Source: Parelaphostrongylus tenuis
Taxonomy: Eukaryota > Nematoda > Chromadorea > Rhabditida > Metastrongylidae
Assembly: GCA_019055375.1 (NCBI GenBank)
Contig: JAHQIW010000832.1
Span: forward strand, 62,001 to 126,000
Length of the DNA stretch: 64,000 bases
Direction of reading: 5' to 3'
Positions 12,833 through 23,781 of the stretch are shown here, piece by piece; the stretch's first letter is position 1; every line of letters begins with the position of its first letter. The notes beneath the pieces are model-generated. The model was given only the letters and a program-made list of their open reading frames with translations. It was not told the DNA's origin and did no database searches. Both the position numbers and the translations under genes were made by a program.

Positions 12833-14889
12833 CAAAGTTTCAATGAAGCAATGCTAGCTAGCCATTGAAAAGGAGTACGGACATAGAAAATTGATGCCTC
12901 TATCTTTCTAGACTAATTGAGAGCATGTTACCCTCTTATCTTGCTTAGAGCGCTTCCAGAACGATTATACAGAGGAGCATTTCATTCAGTAAATTCATCA
13001 ATCAAGGATAAATCAGATCTCTTCTATCAAGGTAATTTTAGATTAGTGTAGGTTCAATCAGGTATTCCCACTTTTCGAAACAAAATAGCTTTTCTTTAGC
13101 AATTTTCATGATAGAAAGTTAATAAGGTAATACGTTATTGCAAATGCCGGCCTAATGGGATATGGGATTTATTGTACAAGAATCCGAAAATATCTCTCAT
13201 TATCCATTATATATTCATCTAAGAATAATAAACTCACTCTGAGATGCCCAAAAAGTTATATAGTTTACGGAAGTGACACAATCTTCTTGTTTTTGACCTA
13301 TTTGTGGTGACAGAAAAACAAAATGAAGTTAACCGACATTCATATCAATGGTTCACTAAGTAAAACTGGATAACTAATTACACTTTGCATAAAAAACCTC
13401 TATTAAACGAAAAAATAGATATACTTTGGTTTAGTGACGCTACTTGCGTGATTAGCTGACGAACTAAAGCGATGACGCCAAATAAGGTTAGAGGCCAGCG
13501 ATACCTTTACATTCGAGTGCTTTCAAGTGGTGTATATGAGGGTTCTGACAATATACACACAGATCGGCTAAACAGCTCCAAACATTGACATACAACCGCC
13601 TTTGGAAGCTATTCGGTAGCACGGGATATATAGGATGCACAAAGCTCCCGACATTGATCAGTATCACTGTATAAAAAGATGCATTCAACTCGATTTGTGG
13701 GACTGTTTTTAGATGAAGTCTTTTTGTAACACTCAGACGAAACGATAACATTTGTGTTTCACACATGCATAGTTCTGGAAGAATAGAGCTCTCTCTTCAG
13801 ACTGTTAATAGACTGTCAGTAACATTCGAGAGCGCAAGATTTGACTATTCCACTGCTGTGCTTATTTTCTGTAAGACCGTTTCTCTGCAGCGAAGCAGTG
13901 AAATAAGATTGATTCACATACGCGGGCATGTGTTCTTTGGCCAATTTATGGGCTGCAGGGTAGGGTGGAGAATCGAGAGAAGGGGGATTACGGAGATCAT
14001 CGATCGATGACGCCCAGACGGATAATATGTGTAGTGCGATATTTGCTATTTTGACTAGGAATTTTTTTCCGCTTTGGAAGAAAGTTTGAATCTAAAGGAT
14101 CACTTTGATACTACAAGATTTCCTCTACAAGTACATATTCTTTTTCGCGCTTCCAATCAAGCAATGGTTGGATTGTGCGGCTGAGTAATAGATGATTTTA
14201 TTCTGAATTATACAGCGTTATAAAAGGGGTGCTTCAAAAGAAGGCCACGTACGGCTCTAGCCAGAGATTTTAGCTCCCAATTTGTACTAACACTATTGCG
14301 GAAAGTTCATGCCTATGGAAAAAGATCGACCTCTTTCACGTTCCTTTATCATCGACGCGGCTAAAACTAATTAACTATTATAATTATGGCTCCATTCCAG
14401 ATATAATACAGTACGAAGTAACCTACTGTGGAGCTTTTATACAATTTTCTAATAAGAGGAAGAGATTATCGCCAATAAACGATCAGCTAGCTTCCTCTGC
14501 ACTGTGCATATAGAGAAAAGAACGACACGGCAAGGATGTCGTAACTATCGTTAATCAACCTTTTCATGCCAGCGTGACACTGCGCTGCGTCTCATCTCAG
14601 TCAGCTGTGTAATTGTGACGTCGCGTCCATCCGCGAATTTTTTATTGGCAAACGTCGCAATAGAATTGTGAGAAGTCATTTAGCAAATTGGGTTTTGAAA
14701 CTGCATCATCACCATGAAATGATGAAGTACCGTTGAAATAGCTGCAGTAGTAAAGTACAAAATGATTGCTGCTTCAGGCACTGTCTGAACAGCATTTATC
14801 AGATCATTCCATACCGTTTTGGCACTAGAGTAGTAAACACCAAATTTATTAATCGGAAGTAGTTAAAATTGCATGATTTCGGTAACACT
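12833..14889. other. No supported gene
   Basis: Short ORFs at 13,488-13,766 (minus) and 13,765-14,010 (plus) match no family I recognise. Nothing else is supported. Confidence 0.5.
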
Positions 14890-15245
14890 CAATTGCGCAT
14901 TTCCTTGCAAGCATTTTGGTATACAACTTGCCTATACCTGCATTAAGATGGAGCTGTTTGGAAACATAATCGCTCGCTGCACATACACGAATGACTTGTA
15001 GGAGAAAACCTTGTGAAGCAGCGCGCAAGATTAATGGAGCTTCCTGTGAACGGCCGAAACACGACTAATCTTCCAGACCGCTCTTTCCAGCTTTGAGCTT
15101 TGCGAACCACTTCCTAGCCGTCGTTTCCTCAACCGCATCATCGCTCCAAGCTCCAATAATCTTGCGACGTCACATTCGTTGGGCTTTAAATCAAGAAACT
15201 CATGGCATGCCTTTTCACCTTAGTGAAATTTTCCTCTACGCAGGA
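14890..15245 (-). mobile_element. Mariner-like element fragment with one terminal inverted repeat
   Basis: The end at 14,890 (CAATTGCGCATTTCCTTGC, continuing to a CTTGCCTATACCTG box) matches both ends of the 409-bp element at 23,782-24,190, and homology to that element continues to about 15,245. Read on the minus strand, the body includes a stretch like TARKWFAKLKAGKSGLED, which resembles the helix-turn-helix end of the mariner DNA-binding domain. No second terminal repeat is visible. It abuts the next mariner pseudogene in the same orientation. Confidence 0.6.
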
Positions 15246-15249
15246 AATG

Positions 15250-16003
15250 TTCTACTGAGCGGAAAAGAGCATAATCGGACGGGTGCATCATCTGGACTGT
15301 GGGCTGGGTGCGGCAAGGCTTCGACTCCCTTCAAGTCATCAAACTTTGTAGAGTTCGACATTCATCGCGCGACCTATTGGGAGCAAGTTCTAAGTGAAAG
15401 GCTCACTTCAAATCCCGCAAAACGCAGATCATGACCTTTTTGCCAAACGCATTTTAATGTGCAACTGACAGCTGAGCTTGACCTCCTGTGTAACCCAACG
15501 TTTGCTCCGATTATAATCGTGACCAGGTAGACCCACTTCTCACCCGAGGTCACGATAGGCTTCCAAAATAGGTAGTTCAACGGGTTCTGCAACAACTGAC
15601 AGCAAACTTCAACGCGGAGAATAACTTGAGCTTCAGTCCAATTCGTGTAGATCTTAGAGAGGCTTTCTTGTGGACAAAGTCAAGTTGCTGAAGAAGATTC
15701 CAGACCGTCTTTTGATAGATATCATGTCTTACTCCTAATTCACGAGTGTTTGAAGACGGTTTAGCGTCCAAAGCTGCCTGCAGATCTCCATCATCCAATT
15801 TTAATGCCGACCGGATGGAGTTGGTCTTCGAGACTGTGATTACCACTTTCAAATCGCTTAGTATCACTTTTGCAACAGTCGCGCGGTTCACAGTTCCTTT
15901 ACCTTCGACCCCACAGATCTCCTTTACAGATCTCTTGTCGAAAGTTGTCGCTTCCAGCAATATCTTATCAAAACTAGAAGCTCAATTTCGTCCATCGTCA
16001 TCA
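15250..16003 (-). pseudogene. Mariner transposase, degenerate
   Basis: Read right to left, starting near an ATG at about 16,003. The product has a mariner-type N-terminus (KEICGVEGKGTVNRATVAK, then ALKLDDGDLQAALDAKPSS and TRELGVRHD..TVWNLLQQLDFVHKK), the region before the first catalytic Asp (LFWKPIVT..EKWVYLV), and, in other frames, NRSKRWVTQEVKL, LLPIGRAMNVELY and a relic of the second-Asp region. At least two frameshifts and several stops break it. The first catalytic motif, normally T-G-D-E-K-W or similar, reads TSGEKW, so the Asp is lost. Mariner family membership is clear from the order of motifs; this copy cannot make active transposase. A flanking TA duplication is not visible. Confidence 0.8.
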
Positions 16004-17464
16004 TTTAACATCCGAAGAGTAAACTAAAATTTGGTGCACATTAACTAGCTTTACTGTGGAAGTTTCTTATGGAACTATCCCTGGGAACTTTCCCATGAGT
16101 TTGAATTAACCGATGCTGTGTGGAACAAGCATATGATTTGATTTTTTCGCGGATGTCAAGGGATTTTTTTCTCAACCTAGTAATAACACTGCTTTGCAAG
16201 CACATATTCATACGAGTTTGGCGAATGATGGATACGACAAAAACGATGCGGATGTTTGAAGTGTGGGATCTGCATAACACAAGTGAAAACGAATCCTCAA
16301 ATGGAAGCAGAAATGGGTTTAAAGTTTAAGAAAGCGTTTTGCTACGTTCGGACGGATATGTAGCAAATTTCTGGCGTTGAAGCTTTACTTTTGTTTCCTT
16401 TTACTGCCCTGCGTCTGAATATACCATTCCTCTTATAGTGAATAATCAAGCATCGGCCATCGTGGTAGTTGTTGTAAGTCGAAGTAATTAGACTGTTGTA
16501 GTCCATTTAATAACAATCGCTATTGTTTCTTTTCATAACAAAGGCAGTCTGCAGAAAATATCCATTTCAGATAGTATGAATGGAGAGTGTTGATTCATTA
16601 ACTTACGTATAGGTTAGCTAGTACTAATCCGGCTACTGGCTCTGACGAAGGCGAAATAGCTGACACATTTGCCATAATCATAAAGATCTGCAAAAACGTC
16701 CCGTTAATCATCATCCATACAGAATATCGTTCAGACAAATTTCGCTTGCAATAAGTGTTGCCTGAGAGTAAAAAAATTTATTTAAATTGATAAAAATGAG
16801 TTCTATGTTTTGTAATTCATAGCACGTATGATCTTTGTAATATCGCTCTCATTCTCCTTTCGATAGCAAGTTAACGCCATATTTTTCAATGATTTAATGG
16901 TATGTGATTCAAAGGTTTTCCTCCTTGAACAAACTCAACTACGGCCAACTCTGTACTGTCGTGGATCTCCGTCAAAAGTAAACTTGTTCCAGAATTATCT
17001 ATCGGTTAGAAGTACTTGATGTCAGTGATAAGCCGAACTTTACTAAGATCAGCAGCTGTCTGCTGGCACAATATGGAAGCACACTCACATGCCAGCTTCG
17101 TCGTCAATGGCGAAGAATAGCTTTGTCAATCGACAAAATATCAATACACCCGGAACCGTCTTGTAACAAGACCAATGATTTTTGAAAAACATGTCATTCA
17201 AGTGTTTGATAAATGATTCTAAACTGTCTTAAGTAATCCCGAAAACTCTCCAGTTTTTTGAGTTAAAAATTATAAGCGAATAAGATAACATATGAAGATT
17301 TATTTTGTTTATATACATATATATATATATATATATAATTATTCTACTTATCCGTTATCACAGTTTACTGTGAGGAACAGCCATTACATTCGATTCTTTT
17401 ACCTTGAATTCGTCTTTCACGAAGTCTTCCAACAGCTTGAGGATTTTGCCTTCTGTATAATTAG
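16004..17464. other. No supported gene; short (TA)n run
   Basis: No recognisable gene. A (TA)n/(CATATA) run lies at about 17,312-17,337. Confidence 0.5.
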
Positions 17465-17575
17465 TGATGACAAGAGAGTGTTGAGAGAGAGGGTCGAACT
17501 GGCATCTATCACCTCATTTCCCATTGCACCTCATCGCTTGTTCATTGTGCTATCCCGCCAACTCCTTGTAATGTA
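17465..17575 (-). repeat. tRNA-like (SINE-type) sequence
   Basis: On the minus strand GGCGGGATAGCACAATGAAC is followed about 50 bases later by AGTTCGACCC, spaced like RNA polymerase III A and B boxes. The whole does not fold as a clean tRNA. Single copy here, so the family is uncertain. Confidence 0.35.
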
Positions 17576-17859
17576 GAATGAGGCACTAATACAAATATTT
17601 CAATCACAGAATTTTAGTGCTTCACCTTGTCCACATAAATGCAGTAATCTGACAAAACTATGTTGTATGGCTCCCAACAAGAAGCTGAAGCTATACAATG
17701 TATATACACAAAATATATTCATATATAATAAATAATAAATATAATAATAAGTAAATAAATCTGTCAAGTTTTTCAGATATTTCAACAGTAAAAAATACTG
17801 CATAAATAAATAAAATCATCCAGTTGAAAAAATATTTGAATTTATTAGTCAATAACTAC

Positions 17860-18690
17860 GACAATGGACAAAAAATTCATTATAATTTTTCAAAACTGTC
17901 TTCCCTGGCCTCTACACATTTACGAAGTTGCTTACGAAAATTTTCAGTAATGTTCGCGCACGTTTCCACCGTAATGTCATTTCAAGCGCGTGTCATAGGC
18001 GTTTTAAACGAGTATACGGTCGTGTCGCAGGTAGCTGAAACTTTTTCCTTCAGTATAAACCACGCAAAATAATCCACTGGATTGAGATCCGGCGATTATA
18101 ACTGCCAAATCTCGTTTCCCCAAGAGATGGGGAAGAGCTCTTGACAGATGGCACTCGTTGAACGGGCCGAATGCGCAGGAGCCCAGTCCTGCTGAAGCGT
18201 AAATTGTTCAGTGCCAAGGTGCCGAGTAATCCAAAACTTCAGTACGTTCCGTAAGGCTTACTGCTGATAGCTGGCTGAATGGTTATTGACGTTTCTGTTG
18301 ATGAAGTCCAATGGCGTCATTACGGTGACCCAAATGCCGGGTCAGACCATCACAAAGGCCGGAAAATGACTGCGGCTCATTGTTTTTGTTACTGCGGACT
18401 TTTGCTAACCCTTCTTGAGAAGTTGACGTTGATTCTTAGGTGGTTCGGCTGTTGATATCTTTTCATTCGTAAAAAGTGCCATTGACAAAGCGAACATCAG
18501 CTATCGAACGAGTTGTATTTTTAACCATGTTCCGGACGATCCACGCGCTTAGCTTCCCCTAGGCATTCTGCACATCGAACGCCCCTCTAACCTCTTTGAA
18601 ACGTTTCATGGCTCTGTGCACACTAGCTGATTTGAACTAGTTGATTTTAACAATGTCGGCTGTTTTAATCCTCATCTTGTGTAACTGAAG
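17860..18690 (-). pseudogene. Tc1/mariner-superfamily transposase, degenerate
   Basis: On the minus strand, in scattered frames, it encodes an N-terminal helix-turn-helix region (AILQLHKMRIKTADIVK, then ASVHRAMKRFKE). Further on come QQDWAPAHSA (plus positions about 18,165-18,197) and SPDLNPVDYFAW (about 18,057-18,095), which are the second and third catalytic-Asp motifs of the superfamily. A C-terminal ITENFRKQLRKCVEA completes the order. Several stops and frameshifts make it a pseudogene. It is a different lineage from the mariner at 15.3-16.0 kb. Terminal repeats were not identified. Confidence 0.8.
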
Positions 18691-19019
18691 TATTGCTATA
18701 CGTTCATTTCACGATCCATAATTTTAACACAACTGATAATAAACAAATAAATGGAGCAATTTCTAGACCAAAACTCATTGAAGATTTCAATAAAACTGGC
18801 GGTATATATATGCATTTTTGTGAAGCATATATGTTCATTTAGCTTGCAATGAGTCCGAAGAGTGGGATGATATCGCTTCGACAAATGAGTTATGTAAAAA
18901 TTTTCGTCACTCATCGAAACAAGTCAATATAGCGACAGGCCGACACTCAGTAATGCTTTGTATCTAATTAATAGAATTTTACCTGGATTGTAACTCATGT
19001 ATATCAAGACGTCACAAAA

Positions 19020-19095
19020 ACGTGCAGTACAATGGTAGAGTTTGCTTTTGAACACGAGGTTTTTTTTAGTTCAATTCCTGCCTCAACAAAGTACG
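19020..19095 (+). repeat. tRNA-like remnant
   Basis: ACAATGGTAGAGTTTGC (A-box-like) is followed by TAGTTCAATTCCTG (B-box-like) about 40 bases on. The stems are mismatched and the variable region holds a T run, so it is read as a decayed tRNA or a SINE head, not a functional tRNA. Confidence 0.35.
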
Positions 19096-19689
19096 TTTTC
19101 CATATTTCCACGACAATGCCAGATTTCTGTAGGTGGAGGGAGACGCTCAACGTAGGCACCCAAAACATAATGCCAATTTACTCTCATTCACCTCGGTGAT
19201 GACACAAAAAAAGTCGAAGGGTCGTGACATTCCTAAAGGACTAATCAGCGTTGAAAGCTCTCGCTTCGCTACCAAAAGACGGCCATGGTCTTTTACATTA
19301 TCTAGTGCTCAGCAGTTTTCTAATCTGAACATTTGCCCAAGTTTTACTCAATCTTAACAATAAGTTCTTGTTTACTAAGCGTCAGCAGAGTACCTTGCAG
19401 AGTATTACCAGCGCCCTTATCGCGCCCACCCTCTTCACTACTCGAAAAGAACTCTTTGCTTAGGAATTTTGATTATTTCCTTATAGATTTCCGGAATATA
19501 TTCAACTTCCGTCACATAATTGTCACCAATTTATACAAGGATTCTTCTTGATGATTTGCCAGTTCGCATAATATTTATCTGATTGTTTATCCCTTTTTGT
19601 TTGGGTTTAAAGCGTATTTCAAATCCTCTCGTTAATTATTCAGTAACAACTCCTGGCAACCGGCGTGGAGAGAATAATTCAATGTTTTT

Positions 19690-19959
19690 CTAAATGGATG
19701 TAAATGAGGCCGTTAAGAATAGAACTTGGATACAGTTAAGTAGCTCATCTCTTTTATCCGTTTTCAAAGGTCCTTTCGAACTTTCAACATATTCTGTGAG
19801 AATGTCCAGAGACTTTTCGATGTTAGTACGTCCGAGCCATACGTACGTTTCGGCGGTGTCTTTGGCTTCATCAATGGCCCACGTCAGTGCTCGGTAGGAT
19901 TGCCACAGAATATATTGTTTTAAAAATGGTGATAGTACAATATCATGTGCTATCACCAA
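19690..19959 (-). CDS. Unrecognised ORF, possible exon fragment
   Basis: 89 codons on the minus strand. The middle part has a protein-like composition (WQSYRALTWAIDEAKDT, then YVWLGRTNIEKSLDILTEYV, then KTDKRDELLNCIQ), unlike the low-complexity ORFs around it. No domain is recognised. The upstream end holds the GGTGATAG/CTATCACC hairpin, and I see no convincing splice acceptor or donor. It may be a decayed transposon gag or a lone exon. Low confidence. Confidence 0.2.
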   Translation of the reverse strand: MVIAHDIVLSPFLKQYILWQSYRALTWAIDEAKDTAETYVWLGRTNIEKSLDILTEYVESSKGPLKTDKRDELLNCIQVLFLTASFTSI

Positions 19960-21060
19960 AAATTACATCTCCACATCCTTGCTATAATGTGAGGTTCAGT
20001 GGGTAGCGTGGGCCACTGTTGAAGCGGGTGAGAGCGCCGGAACGTACGTATGACTCTGATTTACCAATCTCGGAAAGGATCTAAATATTCTCAAAAACAA
20101 GCAAGTGAAACATGGTTTTTTCTGATTGTAAGGGAGCAAATGGGAAACCGGCCTCATTCTCTGGAAAATAAGTCTTCACAGAAGTGTAAGTAATCGTTTC
20201 GCTATGATTTCTGGCTTGTTACGATTCCAATTCTACTTCTGAGTTACAAAATATCTTCCTACGGTGCCCAAATCGATGCACTGAGCAGCTGAGCAGCCCC
20301 AGTACTGCTTGCAATTGATTTGTTTCCTTGCATCCGTCATCCCTGAGGTTGCAAAATCGCAGGTAACACTGCTACTTTTGGGTTTTAGGACTCTTTCATG
20401 AATGTTGTAAACTAAGAGTGAAATCGACTACAGTCTGAATCCTGGGATAATACAGAAAAATCTGGTACAATTTACCGATATCGTAAAGATGAAAGACTTT
20501 ATGTGTCTACCAAGAGGTCTACTCGTATTGAATGAGCATCACTGACAGTAGACTTCTCGTCTCACCTTCCCCATCTATGCAATCATATTCAGACACAGTT
20601 TAAGCATAAATCTGTGTGCATGCAAACTGTCTTCCGTATCAAATCCAAAAATACTTCCATAAGAAAGCAAATGACTTTATGGTGGCCAGCTCAAAGCTCA
20701 ATCTTCATTTGGTTATATCAGTTGAAAAGGTACTCAGTTTTTATATCCAAACACTAACGAATGGTTAAATAATGGAAAGAATCTTTCAACTTGGGAAGCT
20801 AAAACGTCTAAGAGCAGGTAAATGGCATCAGATTCCAGGAACACCAAGAGGATCCTCGGGCGTTCGTAGTGAAGAGATCTTTTGATCATTACCGCTAATC
20901 AGAGGTATCGAAGTTCTAGATTACTATTCGTAATTGGTGCGCACGAGCACTTGAAGTATCCATGCAAGTAGCGAACTCGGCAAGTGTTCGAATGACATAT
21001 CTCGTAACAATTATTTGAGCCAACATGTCATGTGGTCTGTTTTGGGGCTGACTCATAGAG

Positions 21061-21103
21061 CTTGATACACGTGTTTCGACCTTCACAGTCTCATCAGTTG
21101 GGC
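21061..21103 (-). ncRNA. Type I hammerhead ribozyme motif, HH-1
   Basis: Minus strand: CUGAUGA core (21,091-21,097), helix II GACU/GGUC with a short loop (21,078-21,090), GAA plus A15.1 (21,074-21,077), palindromic ACACGUGU helix III, and cleavage triplet GUA. The core is intact. Helix I (GCCCAA with UCAAGC) is badly mismatched, so activity is doubtful. Confidence 0.65.
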
Positions 21104-21256
21104 TGTACCCTTTCGACTTTTGCCAGTCCTCTCGGTCCCCTATACTAAGGATTAGGCAACGGCAAACATTTTACACTGCCCACTAAGTGAAACTATCCCC
21201 CTCTTCGTATAGGAGACTAAGCGCCCCGAAAGGATTAGCAAAATAGGAATGGTACC

Positions 21257-21301
21257 GCCCGATTGATGAGACCGTAAAGGTCGAAAACACGTGTTTCGGG
21301 C
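21257..21301 (+). ncRNA. Type I hammerhead ribozyme motif, HH-1, core mutated
   Basis: Helix I GCCCGA/UCGGGC is perfect. The core reads UUGAUGA (C3 to U). Helix II GACC/GGUC is perfect with loop GUAAA. There is one extra A in the GAAA segment, and helix III is ACACGUGU. The C3 change should abolish or strongly reduce cleavage. Confidence 0.65.
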
Positions 21302-21410
21302 TCTATAAGTCAGACCTATAACAGACCACATGACATGTTGGCTCATATAATAGTTAGATGATATGTTGAAAGTTGAGCGTGGTCTTATGAAAACACTCGA
21401 AACGACTAAC

Positions 21411-22540
21411 TCCTTTTGTGCATTTCTATTTTACACAGCCCGTGGGCAGCTCGCAAACACCTCGGTTAAGAGCGAAGACTTCGCAAGCGCTCACTTGTTC
21501 GAGTTTTTTCAAGCATGATCCAATGAGAAGCAAGCACTACAGGTGGCGTTTTTTTTTTTCATAGAGAATCTTCACAGAAATGGCTCATAATATTCCAAAT
21601 TCCGGACAACCGATAAACATATAGTGAATTTTATGCAATATCTGTATTTCATCCTGTTATCGGTCTTTTTATCAAATGATGGTCTGCACATGATTCTCTT
21701 TTACGTTTATGATGCTGTTCATTTCAGAACAACTTTTGACGGCTTGCTCTTCACTGACTATTAGCCCGTTGGAAAAAACAACCAATGTCTTCCTTGAGTT
21801 TTGTGCGTACTGCTATTTCTCGAGGTTTTTCGCAGACTTTTTGAAACCTGATTTGCATTCATCTTAACAGTCTGATTTGATCTCCCTTTCCTACAATGAT
21901 GAGCTATATTGCAAGTGATTCAACGTTAATACTGGTGATATCAATACTCAGCATCTTTCGGCAATCATGTTAAGCGCTGGCGGCGACGTTAAAATGCCAT
22001 AGAGTGAACTTCTTCAACTGATAGCTGTCAGTATTACTGCGGTAACAAATTGCTGTCAATAATTTGTAAACGACGTCGTTTAGTGACGCAAGCGATACAA
22101 TTTACCAATAGTGATGTCTCCGAGTACAGTAAGGTTCCCATCAGCAATGTGCTTAATCTGCATCTTTAGTTCATGAATATTTCTTCTGTTTGCTTTTTTT
22201 TTTCTTAGTATCTTAGTACGTGTTACTTATCTTCTCCAGCCCGATAAAATTCTCCCGCCAAGTCACTTAGTTATACACTAATCAAGGCTCCTTAGGGACT
22301 TGCGCTTCAGAATCAGGATCTTGCCGCTAATTTCTGAAAGACAAATAAGGAACCATCATCATCAGGGCACTGAATGAGCATCTCGACTAACTCTGTCAGT
22401 AACCTTTTCTATTTCTTCCGATTATGTTGAGCGTAGTGTTAGTTGAACATTACCTGTATTGCTTCTAATCTTATGACAAATAAACCGTATCACAGCCAAA
22501 AGGCAGTCCATTTAACATTTCATTCTAGTTGATCCTTATC
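21411..22540. other. No supported gene
   Basis: AT-rich sequence with no recognised ORF or repeat. Confidence 0.5.
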
Positions 22541-22790
22541 ACAGTTTTTTTCCATTGTGCGGTCACCAGTACCTATAGCATTCAAATCGTCCCTCACGTT
22601 CATCGCTTTATTAAGGATTTGTCTTCTCATAAATGTCGTAGAAATTTAGTTGAGCAAATCTTGGAGTCTCGAGGATAACCAGGCTAAGATGTTCCACAAG
22701 ATACTCGATACTGATTGTCAAAGAATGTCGGGGAAGTGAGGTGGTGGGGGTAGCCGAGCATCACTAGCCATTTGCTAGCGGCTTCGCAAA
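22541..22790 (-). repeat. SINE-A, diverged copy
   Basis: Matches the better SINE-A copies in minus orientation: TTCCATTGTGCGGTCACCAG, then ATAGCATTCAAATCGT, a middle GTTGAGCAAATCTTGGAGTC region, and a GTGGTGGGGGTAGCCGAGC end corresponding to the region after the A box. The A box itself is lost. Confidence 0.5.
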
Positions 22791-23261
22791 AAGCAGTTAG
22801 ATTAATTTAATGAAACTCTATCTGTTTCATCGTATTCAGACATTAAATCGATTAGTTTCAAGGAGTTTTGAATGGACATGGTTAGGAATCAGAAACATCA
22901 AAAACGGCTTATTTTGGGCATCAGGATTAAGAGCATTTGAATAGAATTTATTGCACAACTTCAGAGAGGTCCAATAGACAAATGAGTAGAAAAATGACGC
23001 TAACCACTCATTTCAAAGTGTTACGTTTCTGAGACAACGTAACGAAACATAGCTGTGGATATTCAAGAATGAGTATATAATGACCTAATCAAAAAGAAAG
23101 AGTTTCAGGCATCTAGTGTTGTTTGATATCCTTAGAAATATTTCATGAATCTGGTTTCATTCGTGGCATCGTGAGAAGTGATTGAATACTAATTTAGGCA
23201 GTCAAAGGTTTGCTAAGGTCCGAAGGTTGTTTTTCGAAGAGAACGTTTTGATATCATATCT
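22791..23261. other. No supported gene
   Basis: Nothing recognisable. Confidence 0.5.
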
Positions 23262-23454
23262 TGAGCCTTTTATGAAGTCTGTTATGGCATTAGATTGCTA
23301 GGCACCTGTTCCACTATTGCAGCCTCATCGGTGGCACGTTGTCTTTCGGTTCAGCCTATCCCTTGCAGGATGATGTACTACCCATTTAAAGGAATCGACG
23401 CCGAATTAGCTATAAAATCACCGCATGTCAGGTGATAATGAATAATCAGTCACC

Positions 23455-23497
23455 GTGCTACTGATGAGGCTATAAAGCCGAACTACGTGTCTTGCAC
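23455..23497 (+). ncRNA. Type I hammerhead ribozyme motif, HH-2 unit 1
   Basis: Helix I GUGC-U-A with U-U-GCAC (one U-U mismatch), core CUGAUGA, helix II GGCU/AGCC with loop AUAA, then GAAC instead of GAAA, and cleavage triplet GUC. Two changes at the start of helix III probably weaken it; otherwise complete. Confidence 0.75.
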
Positions 23498-23634
23498 TGT
23501 AAAAAAATATCGTATTATACTCTTTTGAGCGAGGTCTCAAAAACAGTCAAAAAGGTAAGCGTGAAAATTCCGGCGTCGGCTACTTTATGTAGAGGATATC
23601 TCCTTGCAAGAAATTGACTGCACTAAAAGCCACT

Positions 23635-23677
23635 GTGCAACTGAAGAGCTGCAATACCGAAACACAAGTCTTGCCAC
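23635..23677 (+). ncRNA. Type I hammerhead ribozyme motif, HH-2 unit 2
   Basis: Helix I GUGCAA with UUGC-C-AC, core CUGAAGA (fits CUGANGA), GAAA intact, short helix III ACACAAGU (A-U, C-G), cleavage triplet GUC. Helix II (GCUGCAAUACC) is weakened compared with GGCU/AGCC in unit 1. Confidence 0.7.
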
Positions 23678-23781
23678 AGCATAAGTGCTATATCTGACAT
23701 CATGAAAGGCCCAAAATATGTCATCAAACACCAAATTTACTAACCAGAGGAATTTGGAATTGTGTCATTTGTATCATCTTT

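Larger units (their letters stand above)
18691..21010. other. No supported gene apart from weak candidates
   Basis: Contains a tRNA-like remnant and one weak exon candidate, listed separately. A short perfect inverted pair (GGTGATAG and CTATCACC, 14-base loop) lies at about 19,929-19,958. Confidence 0.5.
21011..21410. mobile_element. Hammerhead-ribozyme element, family HH-1, inverted copy
   Basis: An inverted repeat. The left arm starts TTATTTGAGCCAACATGTCA at 21,011 and its reverse complement ends near 21,350. It is followed by the family 3' box (TTGAGCGTGGTCTTATG, then AACACTCGAAACGA) to about 21,405. Each arm carries a hammerhead motif, on the minus strand (left) and plus strand (right). 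No ORF. The order U(start to ~190), then inverted U(~150 to start), then the unit end, is the same in the other HH-1 copies. Confidence 0.8.
23262..23725. mobile_element. Hammerhead-ribozyme element, family HH-2, tandem plus inverted
   Basis: Begins TTGAGCCTTTTATGAAGTCT (23,263) and ends ATCATGAAAGGCCCAAAAT (23,700-23,718), an inverted terminal pair. The left part carries a decayed minus-strand ribozyme (around 23,310-23,335, core CGAUGA). The right part holds two plus-strand hammerheads exactly 180 bases apart (cores at 23,461 and 23,641), each preceded by a GGCGTCGA/AATCGACGCC-type block. Between them lies the box TTTTGAGCGAGGTCTC shared with other families. Two ribozymes in direct repeat delimit a 180-nt unit. 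Confidence 0.8.
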
